A stretch of DNA of 64,000 nucleotides from the NCBI GenBank assembly GCA_030601755.1, contig JAUWBF010000006.1, forward strand, positions 1 through 64,000. Direction: 5' to 3'. The position numbers and the translations under genes were made by a program. This document shows positions 33,076 through 41,818 of the stretch, one piece after another. The notes beneath the pieces were generated by a model that saw nothing but the letters and a program-made list of their open reading frames with translations, searched no databases and had not been told where the DNA came from. The stretch is from Verrucomicrobiota bacterium (GTDB lineage Bacteria; Verrucomicrobiota; Verrucomicrobiia; Opitutales; Opitutaceae). Within the stretch, counting starts at the first letter, position 1; the number at the start of each line of letters is the position of its first letter.

Positions 33076-34209
33076 TTATTCCAGAGGATGGTTGCGGTTT
33101 TCGAGCGGGAGGCGGATGCGCGTGCCCGTGAGTTGGGAGGCGTAGGCACCGTGGATCATTTCGAGCGTGGTGCGGGCGTCGCGGGCGGAGGCCAGCGGTT
33201 CGCGGTTTTCCTCGATGGCTCGGACAAGGTCCCAGGCGGCGAGGCGGTTGTTGACGGCGAAGTAGCGGTGGTGTCCGGCGAGCGCATCGAGGTCGAGTGG
33301 CCGGGCCCCGGGAATCTCGCGCTCCTCGCGCAGGGGGACGTCCTCGAAGCGCGATTCGTCCTCGGGCGGGAGCGGCGAGCGGCTGAGGCGGAGCTTGCGC
33401 TCCTCGTCGTAGCGCACGGCGAGGGTGCCGGTGGTGCCTTCGACGACGATGCCCATGCGGACGCCGCGCGTGTCGAGACCCTTGCGGCTTTCGAAGATCC
33501 CGCGAACACCGTGCGGGAACGCGTAGAACGCCGTGACCTCGTCGCCCGCGACGGGACCGAGGGGTTCGCGGGTGGCGACGCGGTCGTCTTTGCGGAGCGG
33601 GCGGCCGGCGGTTGAGATGTCGGCGAAGACCGACTCGGGCGGGCCAAAGAAAAAGCACGCGAGGTCAAGGAGGTGGGTGCCGAGGACGAGCATGTCCTCC
33701 ATGCCGCCGCGGGAGTCTTCCTTGCCTCGTGTGTAAACGGTGAGCGGGCGGCCGATGGCGCCGGCCTCGATCATGCGTTTCATGGTCTGGAAGACGAGGG
33801 CGTGGCGGCCAAGGTGGGCGGCGGCGACGCGCACGCGGTTTTCGTCGGCGAGTCGCACGATGGCGTCGGTCTGGCGAAGGTCCACGGCGAGGGGTTTTTC
33901 GCAGACGACGTGGACGCCTTTTCGCACGGCGGCCTCGATGGGCTCGAGATGCTCGTGCGGAAGCCGGGAGCAGACGGCGAGGATGTCGATTTTCTCCGTA
34001 TCCAACATTTCCCGACAGCTGGCGTAATGACGGAGGGCTTCGGTTTCGCGGACGCGGTCGGCGATGCCGGCGGGGTTGGAATCGACGAGCGCGACCGTCT
34101 CGACGCCCGGCAGGCCGCGGAAGGCCAGGTGCGTGCGGTGTCCGCCGAGGCCGGGGACGCGCGTGTCGTGGAGGATGGCGACCTTGCAGGTCTTGGCCGC
34201 GATGGTCAT
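33076..34209 (-). CDS. Gfo/Idh/MocA-family oxidoreductase
   Basis: A 377-residue NAD(P)-dependent sugar or cyclitol dehydrogenase. It has an N-terminal Rossmann domain (VETVALVDSN, ILAVCSRLPHEH), the family motif VCEKPLAVDL at about residue 98, and a C-terminal beta-sheet domain. The start at 34209 is the only ATG before the Rossmann domain. It is one of two such enzymes in the operon (the other at 35068), and the two are not close copies. The substrate is unknown; myo-inositol, sugar or sugar acid oxidation are typical. Confidence 0.9.
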   Translation of the reverse strand: MTIAAKTCKVAILHDTRVPGLGGHRTHLAFRGLPGVETVALVDSNPAGIADRVRETEALRHYASCREMLDTEKIDILAVCSRLPHEHLEPIEAAVRKGVHVVCEKPLAVDLRQTDAIVRLADENRVRVAAAHLGRHALVFQTMKRMIEAGAIGRPLTVYTRGKEDSRGGMEDMLVLGTHLLDLACFFFGPPESVFADISTAGRPLRKDDRVATREPLGPVAGDEVTAFYAFPHGVRGIFESRKGLDTRGVRMGIVVEGTTGTLAVRYDEERKLRLSRSPLPPEDESRFEDVPLREEREIPGARPLDLDALAGHHRYFAVNNRLAAWDLVRAIEENREPLASARDARTTLEMIHGAYASQLTGTRIRLPLENRNHPLE

Positions 34210-34277
34210 GCGTTTTTCGAGCCGAGGACGCGGCCGGCGCCGGTCAGGGCGGATGCGTGGTCCCTGGGTTTCATCTT

Positions 34278-35042
34278 TCAAGCGCGGAGGTCCGAACCCT
34301 GCATGGCGAGGGTGCGTCCACCATCGACGATGTAGTTCTGGCCGGTGATGAAGCCGGCTTCGGGGAGCGTGAGATAGACCACGAGGCTGGCGATGTCGTC
34401 GGGGGTGCCGATGCGGTTGAGGAAGGAGTGGCGGCGGGCGAAGTCGTCGGGGTCGTCGGGGTGTTCGCGCGGGATCTGGCCGGGGGAGACGCAATTGACG
34501 TTGATGCCGAGGGGGCTGAGTTCCTTGGCGAGGCTCTTGGTGGCGGAGAGGATCGCTCCCTTGGAAGCGGCGTAGTCCACGCAACCGACGAGTCCCTGCA
34601 CGGCGACGGCGGAGCCGATGTTGACGATGTTGCCGGAGCCGGCGGCGACCATGTGGCGGGAGACGGCGTGGATGCAGTGGAGCGTGCCGAAGAGGTTCAC
34701 GCCGATGATGTCGCGGACGACGTCGAGAGATTGTTCGTGGAAGGATTTCATACGACCGCGGGCGCTGCCGCCGGCGCAGTTGACGAGGATGTCGATGCGG
34801 CCGTGGCGGGCGTGGAGTTCGTCGATGACGCGGCGGACCTCGGCGGCGTCGGTGATGTCGAGGCCGACGGGTTCGGCGACGCCGGCGGCGGCAATGACGG
34901 CTTCGGCGTTTCTCGCGGCGAACTCGGCGCGGATGTCGAAGAGCACGATTTTCGCACCTTCGGCGGCGAGCTTGCGGGCGATGGCGCCTCCGAGGACGCC
35001 GCCGCCGCCGGTGATGAGGGCGACTTGGTTTTTGAGTTTCAT
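34278..35042 (-). CDS. Short-chain dehydrogenase/reductase
   Basis: A 254-residue classical SDR. The cofactor motif TGGGGVLGGAIA is at residues 11-22, the NCAGG element follows, and the catalytic YAASKGA is near residue 160. The ending GQNYIVDGGRTLA is typical of SDRs that oxidise sugars or hydroxy acids. It lies between the two Gfo/Idh genes, 25 bp after one and 68 bp before the other. Predicted role is oxidation of a polyol or sugar acid in the pathway. Confidence 0.93.
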   Translation of the reverse strand: MKLKNQVALITGGGGVLGGAIARKLAAEGAKIVLFDIRAEFAARNAEAVIAAAGVAEPVGLDITDAAEVRRVIDELHARHGRIDILVNCAGGSARGRMKSFHEQSLDVVRDIIGVNLFGTLHCIHAVSRHMVAAGSGNIVNIGSAVAVQGLVGCVDYAASKGAILSATKSLAKELSPLGINVNCVSPGQIPREHPDDPDDFARRHSFLNRIGTPDDIASLVVYLTLPEAGFITGQNYIVDGGRTLAMQGSDLRA

Positions 35043-35067
35043 AAAGTGGGAGAGGAGGGTTTGGCGA

Positions 35068-36081
35068 TCAGGCGAAGGGGATGTAGCCGGAGGCGGCGAG
35101 CAGGGCCTCGTGGACGAGGAATTCGTGCGAGGGCGGCCAGGGATTTTTGATTTCGCCGCGGATGACGCGGGCGAGCTCGGTGAGTTGTTCGGTGTAGCGC
35201 CCGTGGATCACGCCGACGTCGATGACGTGGGTGCCGGCGGCGTAGTCGCCGCAGGGTTCGGCGAGGGTCAGGCGCACGTGCAGCGGGTCGAGGTGGTAGC
35301 GGGAGCTGTGGTGCTCTAGCGGACAGATCTCGACGGTGCCCCTGGTGCCGCAGACGACGAGTTGGCGACGGCGGAAGCCCTCGACCTCGACGATGGAGGC
35401 GCGGACGGAGGCGGTGGCGCGCGGGTATTCGAGGACGGCGAAACCGTTGTCGTTGCAGCCGTCGGTGCGGGTCAGGCGTTGGAACGGCGTCACGCGTTGC
35501 GGACGGCCGAGCAGAGAGATGATGATGTCGATGAGGTAGCCGCCGAAGATATACATCGAGCCGCCGGGGAAGTTGGCGACCCACTTGCGGTAGTCGTCGC
35601 CGTCGAGGCGGCTCATGACGGCGTGGACTTCAAAAATCTCTCCGAGCCAGCCGGAGCGGACGGCGTGGCGGCAGAGGTTGATCGCGGGGTTGTTGCGATA
35701 CATGTAGCCGAGCTGGATCGCGAGGTCGCGGCGTTCGCACTCGTCGAGCAGGGCTTTGAAGGCGGGGAGGGATTCGCCGCCGGGTTTGTCGAGGTGCAGG
35801 TGGAGGCCGCGCGCGGCGCAGCGGGCGGCGGTGGGCACGAGGTCGAAGCCGTCGGTCTCGACGGCGACGGCTTCGAGGCCGGGGACGGCGAAGAGTTCCT
35901 CCTCGGTCATCCAGGGGAGTCCCTGATACATGGGGAAGTGGCCGCGGCGTTCGCGCCACTTGGGGTCTTCCTCGACGACGCCGACCACCTCGAAGAGGTG
36001 GGGCAGGTTGCGCAGGGTGCGCATCTTCTCGGAGGCGTGGTTATGGCCGATACCGATCTGGCCGATCTTGATGGGTTTCAT
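35068..36081 (-). CDS. Gfo/Idh/MocA-family oxidoreductase, first gene of the catabolic operon
   Basis: A 337-residue NAD(P)-dependent dehydrogenase. The N-terminal motif is GQIGIGHNHASEKM, the sugar-contact motif HLDKPGGES is near residue 100, and the C-terminal domain includes WVANFPGGSMYIFGGYLIDI. It faces the LacI regulator at 36245 across 163 bp of AT-rich DNA, so the operon promoter is there. The following genes run to 27432 with gaps mostly below 70 bp. Confidence 0.9.
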   Translation of the reverse strand: MKPIKIGQIGIGHNHASEKMRTLRNLPHLFEVVGVVEEDPKWRERRGHFPMYQGLPWMTEEELFAVPGLEAVAVETDGFDLVPTAARCAARGLHLHLDKPGGESLPAFKALLDECERRDLAIQLGYMYRNNPAINLCRHAVRSGWLGEIFEVHAVMSRLDGDDYRKWVANFPGGSMYIFGGYLIDIIISLLGRPQRVTPFQRLTRTDGCNDNGFAVLEYPRATASVRASIVEVEGFRRRQLVVCGTRGTVEICPLEHHSSRYHLDPLHVRLTLAEPCGDYAAGTHVIDVGVIHGRYTEQLTELARVIRGEIKNPWPPSHEFLVHEALLAASGYIPFA

Positions 36082-36244
36082 TGCGGAGCGGTCTGGGGAT
36101 GCGGCGACTTTGCCGCGCGGGTCGGGCGTGGCGCAACCGACAAGATGAAATCGGTATGTAAAATTGAATGTAAATCTACATATATTTCATAATTTGATAT
36201 AAAATATTGAAAACGCGTCAATTTTGACCAAGGAACGATCATCT
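36082..36244. promoter_or_regulatory. AT-rich divergent promoter region with candidate LacI operator
   Basis: 163 bp between the catabolic operon and its LacI gene, much richer in A+T than its surroundings. A palindrome ATTGA-N7-TCAAT with a central CGCG lies at 36206-36222. A second, weaker one (ATGTA-AATC-TACAT) lies near 36170. These are candidate repressor sites. An AAGGA stretch at 36230-36234 serves as ribosome site for the ATG at 36245. Confidence 0.5.
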
Positions 36245-37207
36245 ATGATGACGATTCGGCAGATCGCGGAGGAGGCGGGGGTTTCGACGGCGACGGTGTC
36301 GCGGGTGTTTGGCAACCACCCCAACGTGAAGGCGGACGTGAAGGAGCGGGTGTTCGCGGTGGCGCGGGCGCACGGGTATTTTCCGAGGTTGTCGATCCGG
36401 CGGAGAAACGTGGTGCTGATCACGCCGTCGTGGGCGGAGTATCCGGTGCAGAACTACGTGGAGATGGTGGTCTCGCATCTGGCGCGGGAGTTGTCGGGGC
36501 GCGGCTACCGGGTCGAGATGTTGCCGGACGACAGTCTGGACCGGTTGGACAACGTGCAGTTTTGCGGGGCGATCCGGATCGGGTCGGACGAGGTGCCGAG
36601 GGCGAACTGGAGCGCGCGGTTCGACGCGCCGCTGGTGCTGGTCGATCGCGAGGCGGCGAGTCCGCAGGACAACGTCTTTTCGGTGCGCTCGAACGAGGCG
36701 CAGGGCATGGAGCTGGCGGTGGAGCATTTGTTCGCGCGGGGGCACCGGCGCATCGGGTGCCTCGTCAGCCGGTCGAAGGCGGGGAATTCGTCGCAACGGG
36801 CGCGGTGTCTGGAGGCGGCGCTGGCTTCGCGGGGGTTGGCGCATGACGCGTCGATGGTGCGGCTGGTGACGGAGGACGGCTTCGTCGAGGAGGTGGGCAA
36901 GCTGTTGCGGAACAATCCTGACGCGATCTTCAGTCCGGGCGGATCGGGCGGCATCATCGCGGCCTACGCGCTTTCGCTCTACGGCCGACGCGTGCCGGAG
37001 GATATTTCGCTGGTGGTCTCGGAGCGGGCGATGATCTCGCGCTACTGCATCCCGCCGCAGACGGCGATCACGCAGGACTACGGCGCGTTGGCGGCGGTGG
37101 CGGCGGACGTGATCGACGCGCGACTGAGAAAGCAGGTGTTCGCGCGGGACACGGTGTTGGACTACCGGTTGATCGAGCGGGACAGCGTGGCGACGCGCGG
37201 AGGGTGA
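36245..37207 (+). CDS. LacI-family regulator of the catabolic operon
   Basis: A 320-residue repressor beginning MMTIRQIAEEAGVSTATVSR, the standard LacI HTH, followed by hinge VKERVFAVARAHGYFPR. The sensor domain has LVLVDREAAS, RGHRRIGCLVSRSKAG and VPEDISLVVSE. A TTG at 36224 would add seven codons, but the AAGGA at 36230 positions ribosomes for the ATG at 36245. It is divergent from the nine-gene operon ending at 27432 and is its likely regulator. The ligand is presumably a pathway intermediate. Confidence 0.92.
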   Translation: MMTIRQIAEEAGVSTATVSRVFGNHPNVKADVKERVFAVARAHGYFPRLSIRRRNVVLITPSWAEYPVQNYVEMVVSHLARELSGRGYRVEMLPDDSLDRLDNVQFCGAIRIGSDEVPRANWSARFDAPLVLVDREAASPQDNVFSVRSNEAQGMELAVEHLFARGHRRIGCLVSRSKAGNSSQRARCLEAALASRGLAHDASMVRLVTEDGFVEEVGKLLRNNPDAIFSPGGSGGIIAAYALSLYGRRVPEDISLVVSERAMISRYCIPPQTAITQDYGALAAVAADVIDARLRKQVFARDTVLDYRLIERDSVATRGG

Positions 37208-37215
37208 CGCATGAA

Positions 37216-37238
37216 AGGCCGCCCGGGATGGGCGGCCT
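37216..37238. terminator. Terminator-like hairpin after LacI gene
   Basis: A strong stem AGGCCGCCC/GGGCGGCCT with loop GGGAT, 9 bp after the LacI stop and 87 bp beyond the end of the convergent GH130 gene. There is no clear T-run, so termination efficiency is uncertain. Confidence 0.5.
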
Positions 37239-37324
37239 GTCGTGCATGGGGAACCTATTTGCGGTGGCTCCTAAAATATCCGGGGACGCAGGGGCGCGCG
37301 GGGATTTCAGGAGCTCCCTTATGA

Positions 37325-38596
37325 TCAGGCGCCGAGTAGTTTTTTGTTGGCGCGGATGAGGGCGAGGCGCTGGTCCACGCTGCCGCGGGTGGTGTAGGCC
37401 TCCTCGGGGGTGTTGAGGCACCAGTCCACGAGTTTGTCCACGGTGGTGCGGGCGACGTAGCAGCGGGTGTCGGAGCCGCCGTAGTAGATGAGCACGGTCT
37501 TGGCCTTGTCGGGGAGCTGCGCCCAGCCGTTGGAGAAGGTGACGTTGGAGACGTCGCCGAAGCCTTCGTCGCCGTAGGGAGCGAGGAAGTGGCCGCCGGG
37601 CTTGGCGATGACCTTGGTCGGATCCTCGAGCGAGGTCATGAACATGTAGAGCACGTAGCGCAGACCGGCCGCGCAGCCGCGCACGCCGTGGGCGAGGTGC
37701 AGCCAGCCCTTGGGGGTCTTGATGGGCGCGGGGCCCTGGCCGTTCTTGGTCTCCTTGATGGTGTGGTAGGCGCGGCCGTCGATGATCTGCTCGGGGCCGG
37801 TGACGCCCTTCTCGATGTCCTTGCAAAGGGCCCAGCCGATGCCGCCGCCGGAGCCGACGTCGATGAAGCCGTCCATGGGACGGGTGTAGAACGCATACTG
37901 GCCGTCGACGAACTCGGGATGGAGGACGACGTTGCGCTGCTGGGAGGCGGGCGTCTTGAGGTTGGGCAGGCGCTCCCATGTCTTGAAGTCCTTGGTGCGC
38001 ACGACGCCGGCCTGCGCGACGGCGCTGGAGAGGTCGCCGGGCTTGGCGTTGGGATCCTTGGACTCGGCGCAGAAGACGCCGTAGATGCAGCCGTCCTCGT
38101 GGAAGGTGACGCGCATGTCGTAGACGTTGGTCTCGGGCGCGATCTCGGGGAGGTCGACGGGCTCGTCCCAGAAGCGCCAGTTGTCGACGCCGTTGGGCGA
38201 CTCGGCGATGGCGAACAGGCTCTTGCGATCATAGCCCTCGAAGCGCACGACCATGTGGACCTTGCCCTTCCAGTAGAAGGCGCCGGGGTTGAGCGTGGCG
38301 TTGACGCCGAGGCGCTCCATCAGGAACGGGTTGGTCTTCGGGTTGAGGTCGAAGCGCCACTCGATGGGGGCGTGGCGATAGGTGATCGCGGGAAAGGTGA
38401 AGCGCTCGAACACGCCGTTGTCCCACTCGGGGTCGACGGGGTTGCGGCGCTTGAGGAACTTCTCGTGCGCGGCGCGCAGCTGCTTGTAGCGGGCTTTCCA
38501 GGCGGCCGGGGCGGCGGCGAGGGGATTTTTGGCGGCGGCGCGCTTCTTGGGAGCGGCCGGGGACTTGGCGGATTTGGTTTTGCGTGAGGTGGCCAT
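37325..38596 (-). CDS. GH130 beta-mannoside phosphorylase (4-O-beta-D-mannosyl-D-glucose phosphorylase type)
   Basis: A 423-residue five-bladed beta-propeller enzyme that phosphorolyses beta-mannosides to mannose-1-phosphate and a shortened sugar. Characteristic stretches are VNATLNPGAFYWKGKVHMV, RFEGYDRKSLFAIAESPNG, the ETNVYDMRVTFHEDG region carrying the catalytic Asp, and YYGGSDTRCYVA near the C-terminus. The ATG at 38596 is chosen; it is followed by a Lys/Ala-rich 30-residue tail not needed for the fold. Cytoplasmic. It diverges from a XylR-type regulator and complements the beta-mannosidase at 1787 in mannan breakdown. Confidence 0.92.
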   Translation of the reverse strand: MATSRKTKSAKSPAAPKKRAAAKNPLAAAPAAWKARYKQLRAAHEKFLKRRNPVDPEWDNGVFERFTFPAITYRHAPIEWRFDLNPKTNPFLMERLGVNATLNPGAFYWKGKVHMVVRFEGYDRKSLFAIAESPNGVDNWRFWDEPVDLPEIAPETNVYDMRVTFHEDGCIYGVFCAESKDPNAKPGDLSSAVAQAGVVRTKDFKTWERLPNLKTPASQQRNVVLHPEFVDGQYAFYTRPMDGFIDVGSGGGIGWALCKDIEKGVTGPEQIIDGRAYHTIKETKNGQGPAPIKTPKGWLHLAHGVRGCAAGLRYVLYMFMTSLEDPTKVIAKPGGHFLAPYGDEGFGDVSNVTFSNGWAQLPDKAKTVLIYYGGSDTRCYVARTTVDKLVDWCLNTPEEAYTTRGSVDQRLALIRANKKLLGA

Positions 38597-38652
38597 GGAT
38601 GGGCGGGGGTTCCCCTCCAGCATGCCTGAACGGGGTGGTTTCGTCGTTGTCG

Positions 38653-38668
38653 ATAACGTCAAAGTTAT
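38653..38668. promoter_or_regulatory. Candidate operator between GH130 and XylR-type genes
   Basis: Inverted repeat ATAAC-N6-GTTAT, itself lying between outer arms TGTCGA (38648) and TCGACA (38677). It is in the 87-bp divergent region, about 15 bp before the regulator ATG. The arrangement mirrors the palindrome before the paralogous regulator at 4357, although the bases differ. Confidence 0.4.
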
Positions 38669-38683
38669 TCACGTTTTCGACAC

Positions 38684-39841
38684 ATGCCGTCGCCCAAGGC
38701 CAAGGACGTTCCCTATCGCGTGCAGGTCGTGATCAGCCCCGACCAGGAGTATTTTCGCGAGATCGTGCTGGGGGTGCGGCACTATGGTTTCGAGACGGGG
38801 CGGCTGGCGTTCACCGACCGGTGGCTGCCGCACGAGTCGAGGAGCCTCGCCCGGCTGGTGCGGCGCGACGGGGTGCGCGGTATCGTGGCGGCGCTGCACA
38901 CGCCGGCGGAGGAGCGGCGGTTCGCTGCGCTGGGCGTGCCGGTGGTCAATGTGTCCAACTCGATGCGGGTGCCGCGGCTGCCGGTGGTGACGCAGGACGA
39001 CGTGGCGGTGGGGCGGCTGGCGGCGGCGCATCTGCGCGAGTGCGGGTGTCGCGGGTTTGGTTATTGGGGGCAGACGGGGCGCAGCTATTCGGAGCAGCGC
39101 TGGGTCGGGTTTCGCGAGGGACTGGGGCAGGCGAAGGTGGCGAGGGCCGGCTCGCCGACCGGGGAGCGGCCTGAGCGGATGTTCGCCCGCATGCGCGAGT
39201 GGCTGGCGGGATTGGAGCGGCCGGCGGGGGTGTTCGCGGCGATGGACAGCTATGCGCTGGTGCTGTTGCGCGCGGCGCGCGAGGCCGGCTGGCGGGTGCC
39301 GGAGGACGTGGCGGTGCTGGGCGCGGGTGACGACGATTTTTTTGTCGAGATGGAGAACGTGCCGTTGTCGAGCATCCGTCTTCCGTCGCGAGAAATTGGA
39401 TACAATGCGGCGCGGCTGCTTGATCGCATGATCACCGGCGGTGACGCGACGACGCATGAGTCGATCCATCTGCCGACGGCGACGCTGCGGATGCGGCGCT
39501 CCACCGAGGTTTCGTCGCTGGACGATCCGGCGGTGGCGCGCGCGCTGCGTTTGATCAAGGAGCGGCCGGGCGTGCGGGTGCGGGAGCTGACGATGGAGAC
39601 GGGACTGTCGCGCACGGGGTTGCAGGCGCGTTTCAAGCGGGCGCTCGGTCGCGGCATGCTGGAGGAGATCATGCGCGTGCGCATGGCGCTGGCGCGGGAG
39701 CTTCTGGAAAAAAGTGACGCGAAGCTGGAGGCGGTGGCGGAGCGGTCGGGGTTCGCGAGCCTGCAGCGGTTCAGCGCGCAGTTCGCCAAGGCCGAGTGGA
39801 TTTCTCCGGGGCGTTGGCGGGCCCGGTTGAGGATGCGCTGA
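38684..39841 (+). CDS. XylR-type transcriptional regulator (PBP1-like sensor + AraC HTH)
   Basis: A 385-residue paralogue of the regulator at 4357, of equal length. The sensor contains VTQDDVAVGRLAAAHLRECG and VPEDVAVLGAGDDDFFVE. The AraC-type C-terminus contains LTMETGLSRTGLQARF and LEAVAERSGFASLQRFSAQF. It is divergent from the GH130 phosphorylase and so probably turns on beta-mannoside phosphorolysis. The two paralogues sit next to the two mannoside-cleaving genes of the window, which supports a shared mannan-linked effector. Confidence 0.9.
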   Translation: MPSPKAKDVPYRVQVVISPDQEYFREIVLGVRHYGFETGRLAFTDRWLPHESRSLARLVRRDGVRGIVAALHTPAEERRFAALGVPVVNVSNSMRVPRLPVVTQDDVAVGRLAAAHLRECGCRGFGYWGQTGRSYSEQRWVGFREGLGQAKVARAGSPTGERPERMFARMREWLAGLERPAGVFAAMDSYALVLLRAAREAGWRVPEDVAVLGAGDDDFFVEMENVPLSSIRLPSREIGYNAARLLDRMITGGDATTHESIHLPTATLRMRRSTEVSSLDDPAVARALRLIKERPGVRVRELTMETGLSRTGLQARFKRALGRGMLEEIMRVRMALARELLEKSDAKLEAVAERSGFASLQRFSAQFAKAEWISPGRWRARLRMR

Positions 39842-39867
39842 GTCGGGCGGCGTGTAGCGGCGAAACG

Positions 39868-40755
39868 TCAGCGTCGCATCAGCAGGCGTCGGACGCCCTC
39901 GATGGGTGGATCGGCGAGGGGGCGGAGGGTGACGCTGGCGCGGCTTTGCAGGACGGCGAGGGCGGCGGGGTGGGTGAGCACGGGTCCGCCGAGGCCGGCG
40001 GCGATGTTGTCGCGGTGCCAGCCGGGGAAACATTTTTCGAGCACGGCCTCGACGATGCGCAGGAGGTCGCTGCAGGAGTCGGTGACGATCTGGCGGGTGT
40101 CGGGGTCGCCTTCGCTGGCGAGGCGCAGCACGGCGGGCGCGAGGCCGGCGATGGCGCGGTTGGGCTCGGCGTGTTGATAAAAGAAGCGGGTGATCTCCGG
40201 CGCCTCGATGAGGCCGGTGTGGTCGCGCACGAGGGTGGTGAGGCGGGTGGGCAACGCCCAGCCTTGCAACTCGAGCAGCGCGCGGGCGACGGCGCGGCGG
40301 CCGAGGTCGTAGCCGCTGCCGGGGTCGCCGAAACGCCAGCCGAGTCCGCCAGCGTAGTGGCGGGTGCCGTCGGGCGCGCGCGCGGCGACGAACGACCCCG
40401 TGCCGCCGTGCACGACGAGGCCGGGGCCGCCGGCGGTGGCGAGTTCGAGCACGGGCACGGAGTCGTCGCAGGTCTCGACGAGGCCGAGCCCGCCGAGCCG
40501 CGCCGAGACCTCGCGCCAGAAGGCGGGCGCGCCGGCCATGCAGAGCAGGGTGCGCGTGATGGGGGAGGGGGCGTGGTCGCTGCGGCGGAAGGCGAGCAGA
40601 GTGTTGATGGCGTCGTTGAGCTGGCGAAAGGCCTGCTCGGGCCCGGCGACGTTGGGGTTGCAGCCGGGGGCGAGGTGACGCGCGAGCACGTTGCCCGCGG
40701 GATCGAGCAGGATGAGTTCGGTCTTGGTGCCGCCGCCGTCGATGCCGATTTTCAT
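39868..40755 (-). CDS. BadF/BadG-type ATPase, N-acetylglucosamine kinase-like sugar kinase
   Basis: A 295-residue ASKHA-fold kinase. The phosphate-1 motif GIDGGGTKTELILLD is at residues 3-17, VVHGGTGSFVAAR forms phosphate-2, and GGLGWRFGDPGSGYDLGR is the typical GlcNAc-kinase stretch. Expected to phosphorylate an amino sugar or hexose with ATP. It converges on the XylR-type gene with a 26-bp gap and is followed on its own strand by nothing for the mannoside genes, so co-regulation is uncertain. It lies 7 bp downstream of the gluconokinase gene. Confidence 0.88.
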   Translation of the reverse strand: MKIGIDGGGTKTELILLDPAGNVLARHLAPGCNPNVAGPEQAFRQLNDAINTLLAFRRSDHAPSPITRTLLCMAGAPAFWREVSARLGGLGLVETCDDSVPVLELATAGGPGLVVHGGTGSFVAARAPDGTRHYAGGLGWRFGDPGSGYDLGRRAVARALLELQGWALPTRLTTLVRDHTGLIEAPEITRFFYQHAEPNRAIAGLAPAVLRLASEGDPDTRQIVTDSCSDLLRIVEAVLEKCFPGWHRDNIAAGLGGPVLTHPAALAVLQSRASVTLRPLADPPIEGVRRLLMRR

Positions 40756-40762
40756 GGGGTGG

Positions 40763-41281
40763 TCAGAGTCTCAGTCGCCGGCGGAGGTTGGCAACGATTT
40801 CGGTGGGCGTCGCCGCGATGTCGGCGGTGATGGCGTCGACCGGCGGCTCCAGCGCGGCGAGCTGGCTGCCGAGCAACGCGGCGGGCATGAAGTGGTCGGC
40901 GCGCCCGGCCAGCCGGGCGGCGATCAGCGCGGGGTCGCCTTGGAGGTGAACGAACGCCACCTCGGGTGACACCGCGAGGCGGTCGCGATAGGCGCGTTTC
41001 AACGCCGAGCACGCCAGCACCAGCGGCGCGGCGCGCGCGAGGTGGTCGCTCAGGAGGTCGGCGAGCGCGGCCAGCCAGGGCGCGCGGTCGGTGTCGTCGA
41101 GCGGTTGACCGGCGGTCATCTTGGTGCGGTTGGCGGGCGGGTGAAAATCGTCCGCGTCGGCGAAGGCCCACCCGAGTTCGTCGGCGAGGAGGCGGCCGAT
41201 GGTGGACTTGCCGCTGCCGCTCACGCCCATGACAACGAGGGCGCGGGGAGTTGGTTCAGTTTGTGGCGGGTTTGGGACCAT
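40763..41281 (-). CDS. Gluconokinase (GntK type)
   Basis: A 172-residue P-loop kinase. The Walker A motif is GVSGSGKSTIGRLLA. It shows the gluconate-kinase marks ADADDFHPPANRTKMTAGQPLDDTD (residues about 42-66), ALKRAYRDRL and RADHFMPAALLGSQLAALEP. Phosphorylates D-gluconate to 6-phosphogluconate with ATP in the cytoplasm. The start at 41281 shares one base with the stop of the DUF5069 gene (TGATG), suggesting coupled translation. The BadF-type kinase follows 7 bp later. Confidence 0.92.
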   Translation of the reverse strand: MVPNPPQTEPTPRALVVMGVSGSGKSTIGRLLADELGWAFADADDFHPPANRTKMTAGQPLDDTDRAPWLAALADLLSDHLARAAPLVLACSALKRAYRDRLAVSPEVAFVHLQGDPALIAARLAGRADHFMPAALLGSQLAALEPPVDAITADIAATPTEIVANLRRRLRL

Positions 41282-41727
41282 CAACGAAAGTCCGCCGGAT
41301 CGCGCCCCTCGTCGAAGTCGATGTAGTCGAACATCGTGGCGATCGGTTTGTCCTGCAGGCCGGACTCCGCGACGCGTTGGACGACCAGCGGCGACACCTC
41401 GTCGCGCCAGCCGCGCTTGGTCATGAAACCGTTCCAGACCTCGCAGGCCTCGTCGTCGCGCGGGGTGCCGTTGGCCTCGGCCCAGGCGAGCGCCTCCTCG
41501 TCGGTCGCGCCGGCGAGCACGCGGGCCCGGAGGTCTTCGTAGGCGACGCCGAGAAACCGGCAGCAACGCGCGTCGAACACGCCCGACTTGGTCTCGCCGA
41601 GGTTGCCTTGGAACTCCGCGGGCAGCCGGCCGGCGGCGTGCAGGCGGATCTTGTCGAGCATGCGGCCGAAGTAGACGAGGCGGCCGGTCTTCACGTAGGG
41701 GGAGCGCAATCCGGGGACGTTGGGCAT
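41281..41727 (-). CDS. DUF5069 protein
   Basis: A 148-residue cytoplasmic protein with the DUF5069 features LRSPYVKTGRLVYFGRMLDK at the start, WAEANGTPRDDEACEVWNGF in the middle and MFDYIDFDEGRDP at the end. I choose the ATG at 41727 because the motif begins right after it. The function is not known. It is translationally coupled to a gluconokinase, which hints at a sugar-acid role but is not proof. Confidence 0.85.
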   Translation of the reverse strand: MPNVPGLRSPYVKTGRLVYFGRMLDKIRLHAAGRLPAEFQGNLGETKSGVFDARCCRFLGVAYEDLRARVLAGATDEEALAWAEANGTPRDDEACEVWNGFMTKRGWRDEVSPLVVQRVAESGLQDKPIATMFDYIDFDEGRDPADFR

Positions 41728-41818
41728 GGTCCGTCCACTCAAAGCCCCGTGCCCCGCGTCCGCCAAGCCTCAACACGCGTCCACCTTCTGCGCGTTTCCC
41801 CGCTCCTCCGGACGCGCC

